The position numbers and the translations under genes are program-made. From Ensifer sp. LCM 4579 (GTDB lineage Bacteria > Pseudomonadota > Alphaproteobacteria > Rhizobiales > Rhizobiaceae): 64,000 nucleotides of DNA. The stretch is taken from assembly GCF_001854885.1 (NCBI RefSeq), contig NZ_MDDV01000009.1:24556-88555 (forward strand). The letters are read 5' to 3'. Below, piece by piece: positions 42,767-52,372 of this stretch. Under the pieces are notes generated by a model that was not told the DNA's origin, ran no database searches, and saw only the letters and a list, made by a program, of their open reading frames with translations. Numbering within the stretch: position 1 is the stretch's first letter; every line of letters starts with the position of its first letter.

Positions 42767-42780
42767 ATGATCTGGATCAA
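42767..42780. promoter_or_regulatory. FNR/FixK box
   Basis: ATGATCTGGATCAA matches TTGAT-N4-ATCAA at all but the first base. It lies 77 bases before the 42857 start and between this gene and the divergent Crp/Fnr regulator. The position would suit class II activation of the 42857 gene. Confidence 0.6.
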
Positions 42781-42856
42781 TGATCGCCGGGGATCATTTT
42801 CGTTATTTTAGCATGATATCAAACAACAATCGCCCCGGAGATCATGGGAGAAGACG

Positions 42857-43144
42857 ATGGGTGGATACTCGGTACACCGTTTTCGCCGAACGGAGCGTCG
42901 GGAGGAGACCGGACCTGGGCCGGACTTCCGGGTAACCTACTCCAGAAGCTCGGGATGGCAGATCGAGATCGTTTCACGGCATGCGCATGAATGGGCCAAG
43001 GCGAACGCCAGCTCGGCGCTCTTCAACCGGCAAGGCGGTCGCCTCTCAACCGATCTCGCTGGCGTCAATCATCTCGTCTACAATGCGCGCACGGACGGTT
43101 TGAAGACCGAATATATCGGCCCACGTCGTATCCTCACATTTTGA
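42857..43144 (+). CDS. Hypothetical protein, probable FNR/FixK target
   Basis: 95-residue soluble protein with no recognised domain. Visible sequence: RVTYSRSSGWQIEIVSRHAH, then EWAKANASSALFNRQGGRLS and IGPRRILTF at the end. No signal peptide or membrane span. The ribosome site GGGAGAAGACG precedes the ATG. The FNR-type box 77 bases upstream suggests microoxic or nitrogen-oxide control by the neighbouring Crp/Fnr regulator. The 75-residue gene downstream is likely in the same transcript. Confidence 0.65.
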   Translation: MGGYSVHRFRRTERREETGPGPDFRVTYSRSSGWQIEIVSRHAHEWAKANASSALFNRQGGRLSTDLAGVNHLVYNARTDGLKTEYIGPRRILTF

Positions 43145-43224
43145 CCGCGTACCTTTTGCGGAACCGCTGGCACCGGACGGCTTCTGGAGCCAACCGCCTG
43201 CGCCCCAGCGGGGAGGGAACGGCC

Positions 43225-43452
43225 ATGAACCGGCATGTTCAAGTGCCGACAGAGGTGCAGAGGGCGATTGCCGCCTATCTGTATCGCAGGCGCGGAACGC
43301 TCGTGGAGATCAGCGATGCGGTCCGGGCCATTCGGCGCGGAAATCCGCATCTCAGGCTGAGTGATCGGCAGCTCGGCGACTTCATTGCCGCCGAGGCGGT
43401 AAAGATCCACTGTGCCGTCTTCTTCGACGGCCATTCTCCGAAATGCGATTGA
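43225..43452 (+). CDS. Small hypothetical protein
   Basis: 75-residue protein (MNRHVQVPTEVQRAIAAYLY, then RRGTLVEISDAVRAIRRGNP, LRLSDRQLGDFIAAEAVKIH). It is helix-rich with a winged-helix-like pattern, but no family is recognised. The start at 43225 is supported by GGGAGGGAA eight bases upstream; the longer open frame from 42991 overlaps the previous gene. It follows the FNR-box gene after 80 bases and ends convergent with the permease. Confidence 0.65.
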   Translation: MNRHVQVPTEVQRAIAAYLYRRRGTLVEISDAVRAIRRGNPHLRLSDRQLGDFIAAEAVKIHCAVFFDGHSPKCD

Positions 43453-43459
43453 CGGCGCG

Positions 43460-44620
<1,161 letters not shown>

Positions 44621-44655
44621 TGCCTGACCTCCGTGCGGTTGTGCTCTCGTCGGCC

Positions 44656-44680
44656 AAACCGGAACGCCGTTAGCTTGTTC
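44656..44680 (-). promoter_or_regulatory. EcfG/RpoE2-type promoter for the DUF318 permease
   Basis: Minus-strand GGAAC (44680-44676), 16-base spacer, GGTT (44659-44656), 36 bases before the GTG start. Confidence 0.5.
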
Positions 44681-44761
44681 CCGCGGGGTTAGAATCGATC
44701 GGGCCGAGAGGGTCGAAGTGCCGCCAAGCCCGCACCGGAAGCCTGTTGTTTTGGCTCCAAG

Positions 44762-44786
44762 GGAACAAGGCTGCGCGTTGATGGTT
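44762..44786 (+). promoter_or_regulatory. EcfG/RpoE2-type promoter for the 44832 operon
   Basis: Plus-strand GGAAC (44762-44766), 16-base spacer, GGTT (44783-44786), about 45 bases before the ATG at 44832. It has the same form as the divergent element at 44656-44680. Confidence 0.55.
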
Positions 44787-44831
44787 CGGATCAGATCAGA
44801 ATTGGGCCAACTCATCTCGGGAGGAGCCAGA

Positions 44832-45413
44832 ATGAGCAACGAAGACAATCCCCGCGTGCCGAGCGATCCCGGCGGCCTGCCAATAACGTCACCGAGTGCC
44901 GATGCTCCACGGGGCGAAAGCACCGAGCGAACCGGTGATGGCGGGGCGGAACGCGACCTTCAGAAAGCGCTCTGGGAAGATCTGGACGAAGGCCGGCGGT
45001 TTGCCAAGGAGCAGGTCGAGCAAGTCAAGACGGATGTCACCCGCAAGGCGGAAGGCCAGAAAAACATGGCGGCACGCCAGTTGAGCGGCGTCGCAACAGC
45101 CATCGAGAAAGTCGGCGCCGAGCTCGAGCAGTCCGATCGACAGGCGCTTGGCCGCTATGCCAAACAGATCGGCAGTTCGCTTCAGAAATTTGCCCGCGAC
45201 GTGGAGGGCCGAAGCCTCGGCGAGATCGCTGCCGTGGCCGAAGATTTCGGCCGAAAGCAGCCGCTCGCCTTTCTCGGCATTGCGGCCATTGCGGGTTTGA
45301 GCGCCAGCCGCTTCCTCGTCGCCTCTTCTGAACGCCGTACCCGACGGGAACCCGGGCAATCGCCCTCGCCGGATCGGCCGCGTCAAATCCAGGAGGACCT
45401 GCGCAATGGTTAA
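44832..45413 (+). CDS. YqjD/ElaB-like or nutrient-deprivation-type protein
   Basis: 193-residue protein. The N-terminal 40 residues are disordered (Asp/Pro/Ser rich), followed by a long helical, coiled-coil-like region (about 42-150, EGRRFAKEQVEQVKTDVTRK; ATAIEKVGAELEQSDRQALG), a single membrane segment at about 155-172 (PLAFLGIAAIAGLSASRFLV) and a basic Pro/Arg tail. This is the YqjD/ElaB-type layout; rhizobial homologues are labelled nutrient-deprivation-induced proteins. It is the first gene of a four-gene operon with yqjE-, DUF3618- and yihY-like genes. AGGAGCC supports the start. A stress-type promoter precedes it. Confidence 0.8.
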   Translation: MSNEDNPRVPSDPGGLPITSPSADAPRGESTERTGDGGAERDLQKALWEDLDEGRRFAKEQVEQVKTDVTRKAEGQKNMAARQLSGVATAIEKVGAELEQSDRQALGRYAKQIGSSLQKFARDVEGRSLGEIAAVAEDFGRKQPLAFLGIAAIAGLSASRFLVASSERRTRREPGQSPSPDRPRQIQEDLRNG

Positions 45414-45825
45414 TCAACGAGATGATCGCCCGCTGACCGAGCTCCTGACGGGGCTGGTATCGGACATATCCGGCCTCTTCCGCAAGGAAATCGATCTTGC
45501 AAAGGCCGAGGCATCGGAAAACCTCAACCGAGCGGTCGGCAGCATAGAAACGCTTCTGATCGGTCTGGTTTTCGCCATCGGCGCCATCGGCGTGCTGTTG
45601 GCAGCGGTCGTAAAGGGACTGGCGGCTTTTCTCGTCGTCCAGGGCATGGCCGAGCCGAATGCCGAGGCGCTGTCGGCCGCCGTTGTCGGTGCCGTCGTCG
45701 CATTGCTCGCCTGGGCAATGGTGTCGCGCGGTCTTTCGACCTTGCGGGACGGGAGTTTCAAGTTCGACAGAACGGCAGCGTCGTTGCGGCGTGATGTCGA
45801 CGTCGTGAAGGAGAGAGTGCAATGA
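45406..45825 (+). CDS. Phage holin superfamily III / YqjE-like membrane protein
   Basis: 139-residue protein with an amphipathic N-terminal region (LLTGLVSDISGLFRKEIDLA, KAEASENLNRAVGSIETLLI) and two adjacent membrane helices at about 48-75 and 80-105 (LVFAIGAIGVLLAAVVKGLA; LSAAVVGAVVALLAWAMV). This is the PF07332 (YqjE) layout. It overlaps the preceding gene by 8 bases and the next by 4, so translation is coupled. The E. coli yqjD-yqjE-yqjK unit is the parallel. No biochemical activity is known. Confidence 0.85.
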   Translation: MVNQRDDRPLTELLTGLVSDISGLFRKEIDLAKAEASENLNRAVGSIETLLIGLVFAIGAIGVLLAAVVKGLAAFLVVQGMAEPNAEALSAAVVGAVVALLAWAMVSRGLSTLRDGSFKFDRTAASLRRDVDVVKERVQ

Positions 45826-46793
45826 ACGCTTACGCGCACTCGGCTGCGGAGCTGCAGCGAGAGATCGAGGCCGACCGCGAGAAAATCGAAGCAAGGCTCC
45901 ATGCGATCCAGGATCGCATGTCGCCCGGCCAGCTGATGGATGAGGTGATCCATTACGCCAGGGCGAGCGGCGGCAACGAATATCTGCACAATCTCGGCGT
46001 GGCGCTGCGTTCGAACCCAATTCCGGTGGCCCTCGCCGGAATCAGCATTGCGTGGCTGATCGCCAATCCGGGCTCCCGGGCGCCGCGCTATAATGAACCG
46101 GAGAGCGAGCCGGACGACTATCCCCTGGCAACCGTCAACGGTCCGATCAAGCGCACGGGCCCCGTGGAAGAGAGTTTCGGCGAGCGCTACAGCCACTTCG
46201 CCGATACGGCGGGCAACCGCTTCCGCGCGCTCACCGATGCCACCGGCCGGCGTGCAGGTCATTTCGTCGACCAGGGCGGAAAGATGTATCGTGGCTTTGC
46301 CGACGCGGCCGGCAAGCAGATCGACGACATACGCGACGAGACCGGCGCCCTTTTCGACGAGGCCAGCGGCTGGACATCCAGGACATGGCGGCAGGTGAGT
46401 GAATCGACGAGCCGCCTGGTTCACTCCATCGCCGAGACCGGCAGATCCGTCGCCGGAAGCGTACGCACCGCCGGCCGATCGGTGGAAGAGGAGAGCGCCC
46501 GCCTGAACGCAGCTATCCTCAGGCATTTCCGCGATCAGCCGCTGGTGGGCGGGGCGCTCGCCTTCGCCGTGGGCGCTGCCATCGGAGCCGCGCTGCCTCG
46601 TACCGAGACCGAGGACGAGGCGGTGGGCGAGGTGTCGGACCGGATGCGCGAAGAACTCGCCGACAGGGCGAATGAGGCGGCTGGCGAGGCGGTGGCCGCT
46701 GCCGAAAACGTCGTGCAAAAATCGAGCGATGCCGCACTCGAAGCTCACGACGCCGCCCTCGAGCGCCTGCGGCAAACGCTTCGGGAAGGATAG
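45822..46793 (+). CDS. DUF3618 domain-containing membrane protein
   Basis: 323-residue protein. The N-terminal DUF3618 region (about 5-75: SAAELQREIEADREKIEARL; LMDEVIHYARASGGNEYLHN) is followed by a weak membrane segment (PIPVALAGISIAWLIANPG), a long helical part with repeated A-D-x-x-G motifs (about 120-235), and a second hydrophobic stretch (LVGGALAFAVGAAIGAALPR, about 238-257). The C-terminal helix is Ala/Glu rich. It overlaps the yqjE-like gene by 4 bases. Function unknown; the operon context suggests membrane or envelope stress. Confidence 0.82.
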   Translation: MNAYAHSAAELQREIEADREKIEARLHAIQDRMSPGQLMDEVIHYARASGGNEYLHNLGVALRSNPIPVALAGISIAWLIANPGSRAPRYNEPESEPDDYPLATVNGPIKRTGPVEESFGERYSHFADTAGNRFRALTDATGRRAGHFVDQGGKMYRGFADAAGKQIDDIRDETGALFDEASGWTSRTWRQVSESTSRLVHSIAETGRSVAGSVRTAGRSVEEESARLNAAILRHFRDQPLVGGALAFAVGAAIGAALPRTETEDEAVGEVSDRMREELADRANEAAGEAVAAAENVVQKSSDAALEAHDAALERLRQTLREG

Positions 46794-46866
46794 CTGCTCG
46801 ACCCTGACGACCTGTGGGCGCAAGACGGACGGTGGAACGGAGCGTCAGGAGGAAGACGAGGCGGAT

Positions 46867-47760
46867 ATGGACGAGCGACGGGACGCGGAGAGGGAATCGA
46901 GCCCCGGCTCCCCGGGTGACTTGCGCGACGTTTTCTGGCGTCTCGCTGCCCAGATCAGGGACGACCGCGTGACGCTGGTCGCAGCCGGCGTGACCTTCTA
47001 TCTCATTCTTTCTCTCTTTCCAGCGATGGCCACGCTCGTCTCGATCTACGGCCTCGTCTCGGATCCGGCCACCATTGCCAATCAGATCTCCTTCCTCTCG
47101 GCGGTCCTGCCCGCCGAGTCGCTCAAGATCGTCACGGACCAGTTGAATACGCTGGCCTCGCAGACGGCGTCGAGCCTCAGCATCGGCTTTCTGGTGGGGT
47201 TGCTCGTGGCGCTCTGGAGCGCGCGCAATGGCGTCTCGGCGCTGTTCGAGGCGATGAACATCGCTTATGACGAGGAAGAGAAGCGCGGCATCGTCCGGCT
47301 GACGCTGTTGAGCCTCGGCTTCACGCTGGGCGGCCTCCTGCTTATCGCTGTCCTTATCGCGGCGATCGCGGTCCTGCCCGCATTCTTTGCCCTGTTCCCC
47401 GGTGAACTCTGGCTGGAAAACGTGGCGAAGCTCGTGCGATGGCCTGTGCTGGTCCTGGTCCTTGGCGCGGCAATCATGGTGCTCTACCGCTACGGCCCGA
47501 GCCGCGAACCGGGCAAACTCAAGTGGCTGGCCTGGGGCGTGGGTTTCAGCCTGGTCTCGTGGCTGGCCGCTTCGGTGCTGTTCTCCTATTACATCGACAA
47601 CTTCGCCAATTACAACGCGACCTACGGCACGCTGGGTGCGGCGATCGGCTTCATGCTCTGGATCTGGCTCTCCACCTTGATTGTGATCGTCGGCGCCGAA
47701 CTCAACGCCGTGCTGGAAAAGACGGCGCGGGTCTCCAGGCAGGCCGGCGCGAAGGATTAG
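46867..47760 (+). CDS. YihY/UPF0761 (BrkB-like) inner-membrane protein
   Basis: 297-residue polytopic protein of the YihY/BrkB family, once misnamed RNase BN. Family features: DRVTLVAAGVTFYLILSLFP, LLVALWSARNGVSALFEAMN, YDEEEKRGIVRLTLLSLGFT, and the C-terminal WGVGFSLVSWLAASVLFSYY with YGTLGAAIGFMLWIWLSTLI. About six membrane spans. The start at 46867 is supported by family alignment and a GAGG upstream; the frame is open to 46672 across the previous gene. It closes the operon and its role is unknown. Confidence 0.88.
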   Translation: MDERRDAERESSPGSPGDLRDVFWRLAAQIRDDRVTLVAAGVTFYLILSLFPAMATLVSIYGLVSDPATIANQISFLSAVLPAESLKIVTDQLNTLASQTASSLSIGFLVGLLVALWSARNGVSALFEAMNIAYDEEEKRGIVRLTLLSLGFTLGGLLLIAVLIAAIAVLPAFFALFPGELWLENVAKLVRWPVLVLVLGAAIMVLYRYGPSREPGKLKWLAWGVGFSLVSWLAASVLFSYYIDNFANYNATYGTLGAAIGFMLWIWLSTLIVIVGAELNAVLEKTARVSRQAGAKD

Positions 47761-47836
47761 CAATGGCGGCCCTTTCTCTCCGCCGCCCATTCCTCCTATA
47801 GTAGCGGTGCGGAAATCCACAGCGAAGGCGGTTGCA

Positions 47837-49093
47837 ATGTTGAAGCGCGCGATGGTTGCTCGGAACGACTATGACTACTGCGTGATCGGTGGCGGGATCA
47901 TCGGCCTCGCAACGGCCGGCGAACTGATCCGGCGCGAGCCCGGAGCGCGGCTGCTCGTGCTGGAAAAGGAGGATCGGCCGGGCCTTCATCAAACCGGTCA
48001 CAACAGTGGCGTCATTCATGCCGGCATCTACTATCAGCCCGGGTCCCTGAAGGCGCGGCTCTGCCGGGAGGGAGCGCGGGCGACGAAGGAGTTCTGTTCG
48101 CGCAACGGGATTGCATTCGAGGAGTGCGGAAAGCTTCTCGTCGCCACGAACGATCTCGAGATGGAACGCATGGAGGCACTGGCCGCCCGGGCCGTGCAGA
48201 ACGGAATCGGGTTCGAGCGCTTCGATCATGGTCGGCTGCGCGCTGCCGAACCGTCGATCACGGGACTCGGCGCATTGCTTGTGCCGTCCACCGGCATCGT
48301 CGACTATGGCGCCGTCTGCGCGGCCATGGCCGCGGAGATCGTCGAGAGGGGCGGCCAAGTCGCGTTCAAGGCGCGGGTGACCGCAATCGACGAGCGGGAG
48401 AGCGGCGTCACGGTCGAGGCGGGCGGCGAGACGTTCCGGGCCGCGCGGCTGGTCGCCTGTGCCGGGCTGCAATCGGACCGGCTGGCGCTTGTCGCCGGAT
48501 TGGCGATCGATCACCGAATCGTACCCTTCAGGGGCGAATATTACACGCTGCCGGCAAGCCGGGCGACGATCGTCCGGCACCTGATCTATCCGATCCCGGA
48601 TCCGGACCTGCCCTTTCTCGGCGTGCATCTGACGCGGATGATCGATGGCAGCGTCACGGTCGGGCCGAATGCCGTGCTCGGCTTCGCCCGCGAAGGCTAT
48701 GAAAAGGGCAGCGTGGACTGGAAGGACATTGCCGACATGACCGGCTTTGCCGGCTTCTGGCGGGTGTTGGCCAAGAACTGGCGCTCCGGTCTCGACGAGT
48801 TCGGTGGTTCTCTGTCGAGGCGGCGCTATCTCGAAAAGTGCCGCAAATATTGTCCGTCCCTGACGCTTGCCGATCTGACGCGGCCGGGCGCCGGCATCCG
48901 GGCGCAGGCGGTCATGCGCGACGGGACCCTCGTGCACGACTTTCTGTTCGTGGCCTCCGAGCGCATGCTGCATGTCTGCAACGCCCCGTCGCCGGCGGCC
49001 ACTTCCGCCATCCCCATTGCAAGCATGATCGTCGATCGCCTGCTCGAAAACCGGGTGACGCCGAGACCGCGGACCAATCCTGAAGCCGTTTAA
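47837..49093 (+). CDS. lhgO: L-2-hydroxyglutarate oxidase (LhgO) or related FAD-dependent dehydrogenase
   Basis: 418-residue flavoprotein. The N-terminal FAD-binding motif is DYCVIGGGIIGLATAGELIR, then QTGHNSGVIHAGIYYQPGSL (LhgO signature), VPSTGIVDYGAVCAAMA, and GVHLTRMIDGSVTVGPNAVL near the C-terminus. LhgO oxidises L-2-hydroxyglutarate to 2-oxoglutarate and passes electrons to the membrane quinone pool. Start candidates are ATG 47837 (behind GAAGGCGG) and 47852. It directly precedes the hydroxyproline cluster, whose end product is 2-oxoglutarate, but whether it is part of that unit is unclear. Confidence 0.9.
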   Translation: MLKRAMVARNDYDYCVIGGGIIGLATAGELIRREPGARLLVLEKEDRPGLHQTGHNSGVIHAGIYYQPGSLKARLCREGARATKEFCSRNGIAFEECGKLLVATNDLEMERMEALAARAVQNGIGFERFDHGRLRAAEPSITGLGALLVPSTGIVDYGAVCAAMAAEIVERGGQVAFKARVTAIDERESGVTVEAGGETFRAARLVACAGLQSDRLALVAGLAIDHRIVPFRGEYYTLPASRATIVRHLIYPIPDPDLPFLGVHLTRMIDGSVTVGPNAVLGFAREGYEKGSVDWKDIADMTGFAGFWRVLAKNWRSGLDEFGGSLSRRRYLEKCRKYCPSLTLADLTRPGAGIRAQAVMRDGTLVHDFLFVASERMLHVCNAPSPAATSAIPIASMIVDRLLENRVTPRPRTNPEAV

Positions 49094-49145
49094 GCAGCAG
49101 AGCCCGTAGGACCGGTGTTGCTCCCACAGGCGCGGCAACGTATTT

Positions 49146-49161
49146 CTCTTGTCGACAAGAG
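49146..49161. promoter_or_regulatory. Palindromic operator before the hyp-cluster GntR gene
   Basis: Perfect 16-bp palindrome CTCTTGTCGACAAGAG, nine bases before the regulator ATG at 49171. The core TGTCGACA recurs at about 49892-49899 before the HypD-like gene. The TTGTCGACAA form is typical for FCD-type GntR operators. Confidence 0.65.
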
Positions 49162-49170
49162 GAATGCCAG

Positions 49171-49881
49171 ATGACCCGAAGCGACACCGACGCCAATTTC
49201 ACTCCGGAGCGCAAGCGCGGCTCCGGCGTCAAGATGGTCTATGACACCCTGCGCGACGAGATCCTCGATCTCGTGCTGCCCCCTGGCAGCCCGGTCGACG
49301 AGGTGCAACTCGCCGAACGTTTCAAGCTGTCGCGCACGCCGATCCGCGAGGCGCTTGTCCGGCTCGCGGGCGAAGGGCTGATCGACACCCTGCCCAACCG
49401 GTCGACGATGGTGTCGAACATCGACTTCCTCAATCTGCACACCTATTTCGACGCGCTGGTGCTGATGTATCGGGTGACGGCGCGATTGGCGGCCGAGCAC
49501 CACCGTACTGAGGACCTGGAGGTGATCCGCGCCCGCCAGGCGGAGTTCAAGGCCGCCGTCGAGGCACAGGACGCGCTGGCGATGATCGCCACCAATGCGG
49601 CCTTCCACTCGGCCATCGCCGAGGCCGGACGCAATTCCTATTTCACCGGTCTCTTCAACCGGTTGCTCGACGAAGGGCGGCGGATCCTTCGGCTTTACTA
49701 CCAGTCCTATGAAGACCGGCTGCCGCAGCGCTTCGTCGACGAGCATGAGGAGATGATCGCCGCCATTGCAGCACGCGATCTCGAGACCGCCGACCGGCTG
49801 GCCCGGACGCATGCCGAGCAGATCGTCGATCAGATACGGACGCTCTTCGCCCGCAAGGGGCGGCTGAATATCAGCCTGTGA
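49171..49881 (+). CDS. GntR-family (FCD) regulator of the hydroxyproline cluster
   Basis: 236-residue regulator. The GntR winged helix lies at about 18-90 (VYDTLRDEILDLVLPPGSPV; FKLSRTPIREALVRLAGEGL) and an FCD ligand domain at about 95-225 (FDALVLMYRVTARLAAEHHR; NAAFHSAIAEAGRNSYFTGL; VDEHEEMIAAIAARDLETAD, with FCD metal-binding histidines). It heads the hydroxyproline genes in the same direction and has a palindrome nine bases before its start, with a related core before the next gene. Regulation by hydroxyproline or a pathway intermediate is inferred. Confidence 0.88.
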   Translation: MTRSDTDANFTPERKRGSGVKMVYDTLRDEILDLVLPPGSPVDEVQLAERFKLSRTPIREALVRLAGEGLIDTLPNRSTMVSNIDFLNLHTYFDALVLMYRVTARLAAEHHRTEDLEVIRARQAEFKAAVEAQDALAMIATNAAFHSAIAEAGRNSYFTGLFNRLLDEGRRILRLYYQSYEDRLPQRFVDEHEEMIAAIAARDLETADRLARTHAEQIVDQIRTLFARKGRLNISL

Positions 49882-49987
49882 CGCGGAATTCTGTCGACAA
49901 ATAAAATACAAGGTGTATTATCCCTCCTGGATCGGTCGGAAGACGTGCCGGTGGCGGCGCCCTTTCCCGCTGTAAGTCTTTGAACCA

Positions 49988-50035
49988 ATGCGTCGAGCTT
50001 TCCGAAAATCGTTTCTGATTTTCGAGCCGATGCGC
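49988..50035. repeat. RIME-type palindromic repeat
   Basis: Palindrome with TGCGTCGAGCTTTCCGAAAA and its partner around ATTTTCGAGCCGATGCGC, in the leader of the HypD-like gene. It is of the same family as 25384 and 63759. Confidence 0.65.
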
Positions 50036-50057
50036 GACAGCCAACAGGAGTTCGCAA

Positions 50058-51011
50058 ATGAAGGCGAAGATTTTTTCCGGTGTCATTCCGGCGCTGATGA
50101 CGCCCTGCAAGGAAGACCGCAGCCCGGACTTCGATGCCCTCGTCCGCAAAGGCAAGGAATTGATCGGAGAAGGCATGTCCGCGGTCGTCTATTGCGGCTC
50201 GATGGGCGACTGGCCGCTCCTGACGGACGCGCAGCGCATGGAAGGCGTCGAACGGCTGGTGCAGGCGGGCGTGCCCGTCATCGTCGGCACCGGTGCCGTC
50301 AACAGCGCCGCGGCCGTCGCGCATGCGGCGCATGCGGAGAAGGTGGGCGCTGAGGGTCTCATGGTGATCCCGCGGGTCCTCTCGCGCGGGCCCTCTCTCG
50401 CAGCGCAGAAGGCGCATTTCAAGGCGATCCTTTCTGCCGCCCAGAACACGCCGGCGGTGATCTACAACAGCCCCTATTACGGTTTCGCCACGCGCGCCGA
50501 TCTCTTCTTCGCGCTGCGCGCCGAGCATCCGAACCTCGTCGGCTTCAAGGAATTCGGCGGGCCTGCCGACTTGCGCTATGCGGCCGAACACATCACCAGC
50601 CGCGACGAGGGCGTGTCGCTGATGATCGGTGTCGACACCGCTGTCTTCCACGGCTACGTGAATTGCGGCGCGACCGGCGCGATCACCGGCATCGGCAACG
50701 TCCTGCCGAAGGAGGTGATCCATCTTTGCAAACTGTCGGAAGCTGCCGCCCGCGGCGATGTGGAAGCGCGCCGGCGTGCCCTGGAACTCGAGCAGGCGCT
50801 GGCAGTCCTCTCCTCCTTCGACGAAGGCCCCGACCTCGTCCTCTATTTCAAGCACATGATGGTGCTGAAGGGGGAGAAGGAATATACCCTGCATTTCAAC
50901 GAAACCGATGCGCTGACCGATAGCCAGCGCGGCTATGTCGAGGCACAGTTCAAGCTGTTCAACAGCTGGTATGCCGAGTGGAGCAAGCTCCCCGGCGCCG
51001 AGGAAGCCTAG
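50058..51011 (+). CDS. DHDPS-family lyase, HypD-like (pyrroline-4-hydroxy-2-carboxylate deaminase)
   Basis: 317-residue TIM-barrel aldolase/dehydratase of the DapA family with Schiff-base Lys164 (LVGFKEFGG) and Tyr140 (IYNSPYYG). The N-terminus is SGVIPALMTPCKEDRSPDFD. In S. meliloti, HypD of this family converts pyrroline-4-hydroxy-2-carboxylate to 2-oxoglutarate semialdehyde in trans-4-hydroxyproline degradation. Here it is followed by an FAD oxidase and a hydroxyproline epimerase, which makes the same role likely. The semialdehyde dehydrogenase that should follow is not in the window. A RIME repeat and a TGTCGACA core lie in its 176-base leader. Confidence 0.85.
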   Translation: MKAKIFSGVIPALMTPCKEDRSPDFDALVRKGKELIGEGMSAVVYCGSMGDWPLLTDAQRMEGVERLVQAGVPVIVGTGAVNSAAAVAHAAHAEKVGAEGLMVIPRVLSRGPSLAAQKAHFKAILSAAQNTPAVIYNSPYYGFATRADLFFALRAEHPNLVGFKEFGGPADLRYAAEHITSRDEGVSLMIGVDTAVFHGYVNCGATGAITGIGNVLPKEVIHLCKLSEAAARGDVEARRRALELEQALAVLSSFDEGPDLVLYFKHMMVLKGEKEYTLHFNETDALTDSQRGYVEAQFKLFNSWYAEWSKLPGAEEA

Positions 51012-51113
51012 TAGCGCGTCCGAAGGCAGGACGCTCCCACGCTTGACGGTTTTGAGAAAGGAAACGCGAATGGCGGTCATCTCAAAGCGCGACGACCGCG
51101 CTGCGAGCAGCCG

Positions 51114-52361
51114 ATGACGGGCGAAGCTGACGTCATCGTGATCGGTGCCGGGGTCATCGGGCTCTCCGCGGCGATTGCGGCGCAGGCGCGCGGGCTGTCG
51201 GTCACCGTGCTCGACCGGGAGGGCCCTGCCGCCGGCGCATCCGCCGGCAATGCCGGGGCCTTCGCCTTTACCGACATCCTGCCGCTCGCCTCGCCGGGCA
51301 TCCTGAGGCAGGCGCCGAAATGGCTTCTCGATCCGCTCGGGCCGCTGACGGTGCCGCCCGCCTACGCACTCAGGATCGCGCCGTGGCTGTTCCGCTTCTG
51401 GCGCGCCTGCGCGCCCGGGCGAGTCGCCCGTTCGACCGCGGCGCAAACGGCCTTGATGGACATCTCGAAGGCGGAACTGGAGCCGTTCCTGAAGCAGACC
51501 GGCACGATGCCCATGCTGCGCAAGGAGGGCAACCTGCAGGTCTATGAGGGCGAAGCGGAGTTCAAGGCCTCGCTTGCCGGCTGGAAGGCGCGGGCGGAGC
51601 ACGGCATCGCGTTCCGCCACCTAGACGCGGCCGGCATGGCCGATATCCAGCTGGGCCTCGCGCCGCGCTTCACCCACGGGACCTTCACGCCCGGCTGGTA
51701 TTCCATAGCCGACCCGAAGCTCTATACGCTGGCGCTGGCGGATCACCTCCGCGCCAAAGGCGGCGCGATCGAGCGGGCGGAGGTTATGGCGCTACGTCCT
51801 GTCGAGGACGGCGTAGAGGTGCTCGCTACGGACGGCACGGCGCGTCGGGCGGCGCAGGTCGTCCTTGCGGCGGGAGCCTTCTCCCACCGGATCGCCAGAA
51901 CCATCGGCGAGCGCATCCCGCTCGAGACCGAGCGCGGCTACAACACGACGCTTCCCTTCGATGCCTTCGATCTGCGCACCCAGGTCACCTTCGGCGGCCA
52001 CGGCTTCGTCGTCACGCGCCTCTCGACCGGCATCCGCGTCGGCGGTGCCGTGGAACTCGGCGGTCTCGAACTGCCGCCGAATTTCCGCCGGGCGGAGGCC
52101 ATGCTGAAGAAGGCGAAAGCCTTCCTGCCGGGACTGAAGTGCGAGGGCGGCGTGCAATGGATGGGATTTCGTCCCTCGCTGCCGGACAGCCTGCCGGCGA
52201 TCGGCCGCGCCCGCGCCGCGCCGCGGGTGATCCATGCTTTCGGTCACGGTCATCTCGGTCTCACCCAATCCGCCGGCACCGCCCGCATTGTCGCCGATCT
52301 GCTGACGGACGCGACCCCCGCTATCGACATCGCATCCTTTTCGCCGCAAAGATTCAGCTAG
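51114..52361 (+). CDS. FAD-dependent D-amino acid (hydroxy-D-proline) oxidoreductase
   Basis: 415-residue DAO-family flavoprotein. The N-terminal dinucleotide motif is VIVIGAGVIGLSAAIAAQAR, with AASAGNAGAFAFTDILPLAS behind it. The substrate domain ends with GGVQWMGFRPSLPDSLPAIG and HAFGHGHLGLTQSAGTARIV (flavin-contact segments of DadA-like dehydrogenases). In the hydroxyproline pathway this position is filled by the cis-4-hydroxy-D-proline oxidase. Context supports this over D-alanine or other substrates. The ATG at 51114 is preceded by GAGCAGCCG; spacing to the HypD-like gene is about 100 bases. Confidence 0.85.
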   Translation: MTGEADVIVIGAGVIGLSAAIAAQARGLSVTVLDREGPAAGASAGNAGAFAFTDILPLASPGILRQAPKWLLDPLGPLTVPPAYALRIAPWLFRFWRACAPGRVARSTAAQTALMDISKAELEPFLKQTGTMPMLRKEGNLQVYEGEAEFKASLAGWKARAEHGIAFRHLDAAGMADIQLGLAPRFTHGTFTPGWYSIADPKLYTLALADHLRAKGGAIERAEVMALRPVEDGVEVLATDGTARRAAQVVLAAGAFSHRIARTIGERIPLETERGYNTTLPFDAFDLRTQVTFGGHGFVVTRLSTGIRVGGAVELGGLELPPNFRRAEAMLKKAKAFLPGLKCEGGVQWMGFRPSLPDSLPAIGRARAAPRVIHAFGHGHLGLTQSAGTARIVADLLTDATPAIDIASFSPQRFS

Positions 52362-52372
52362 AGGTTTCGCCA

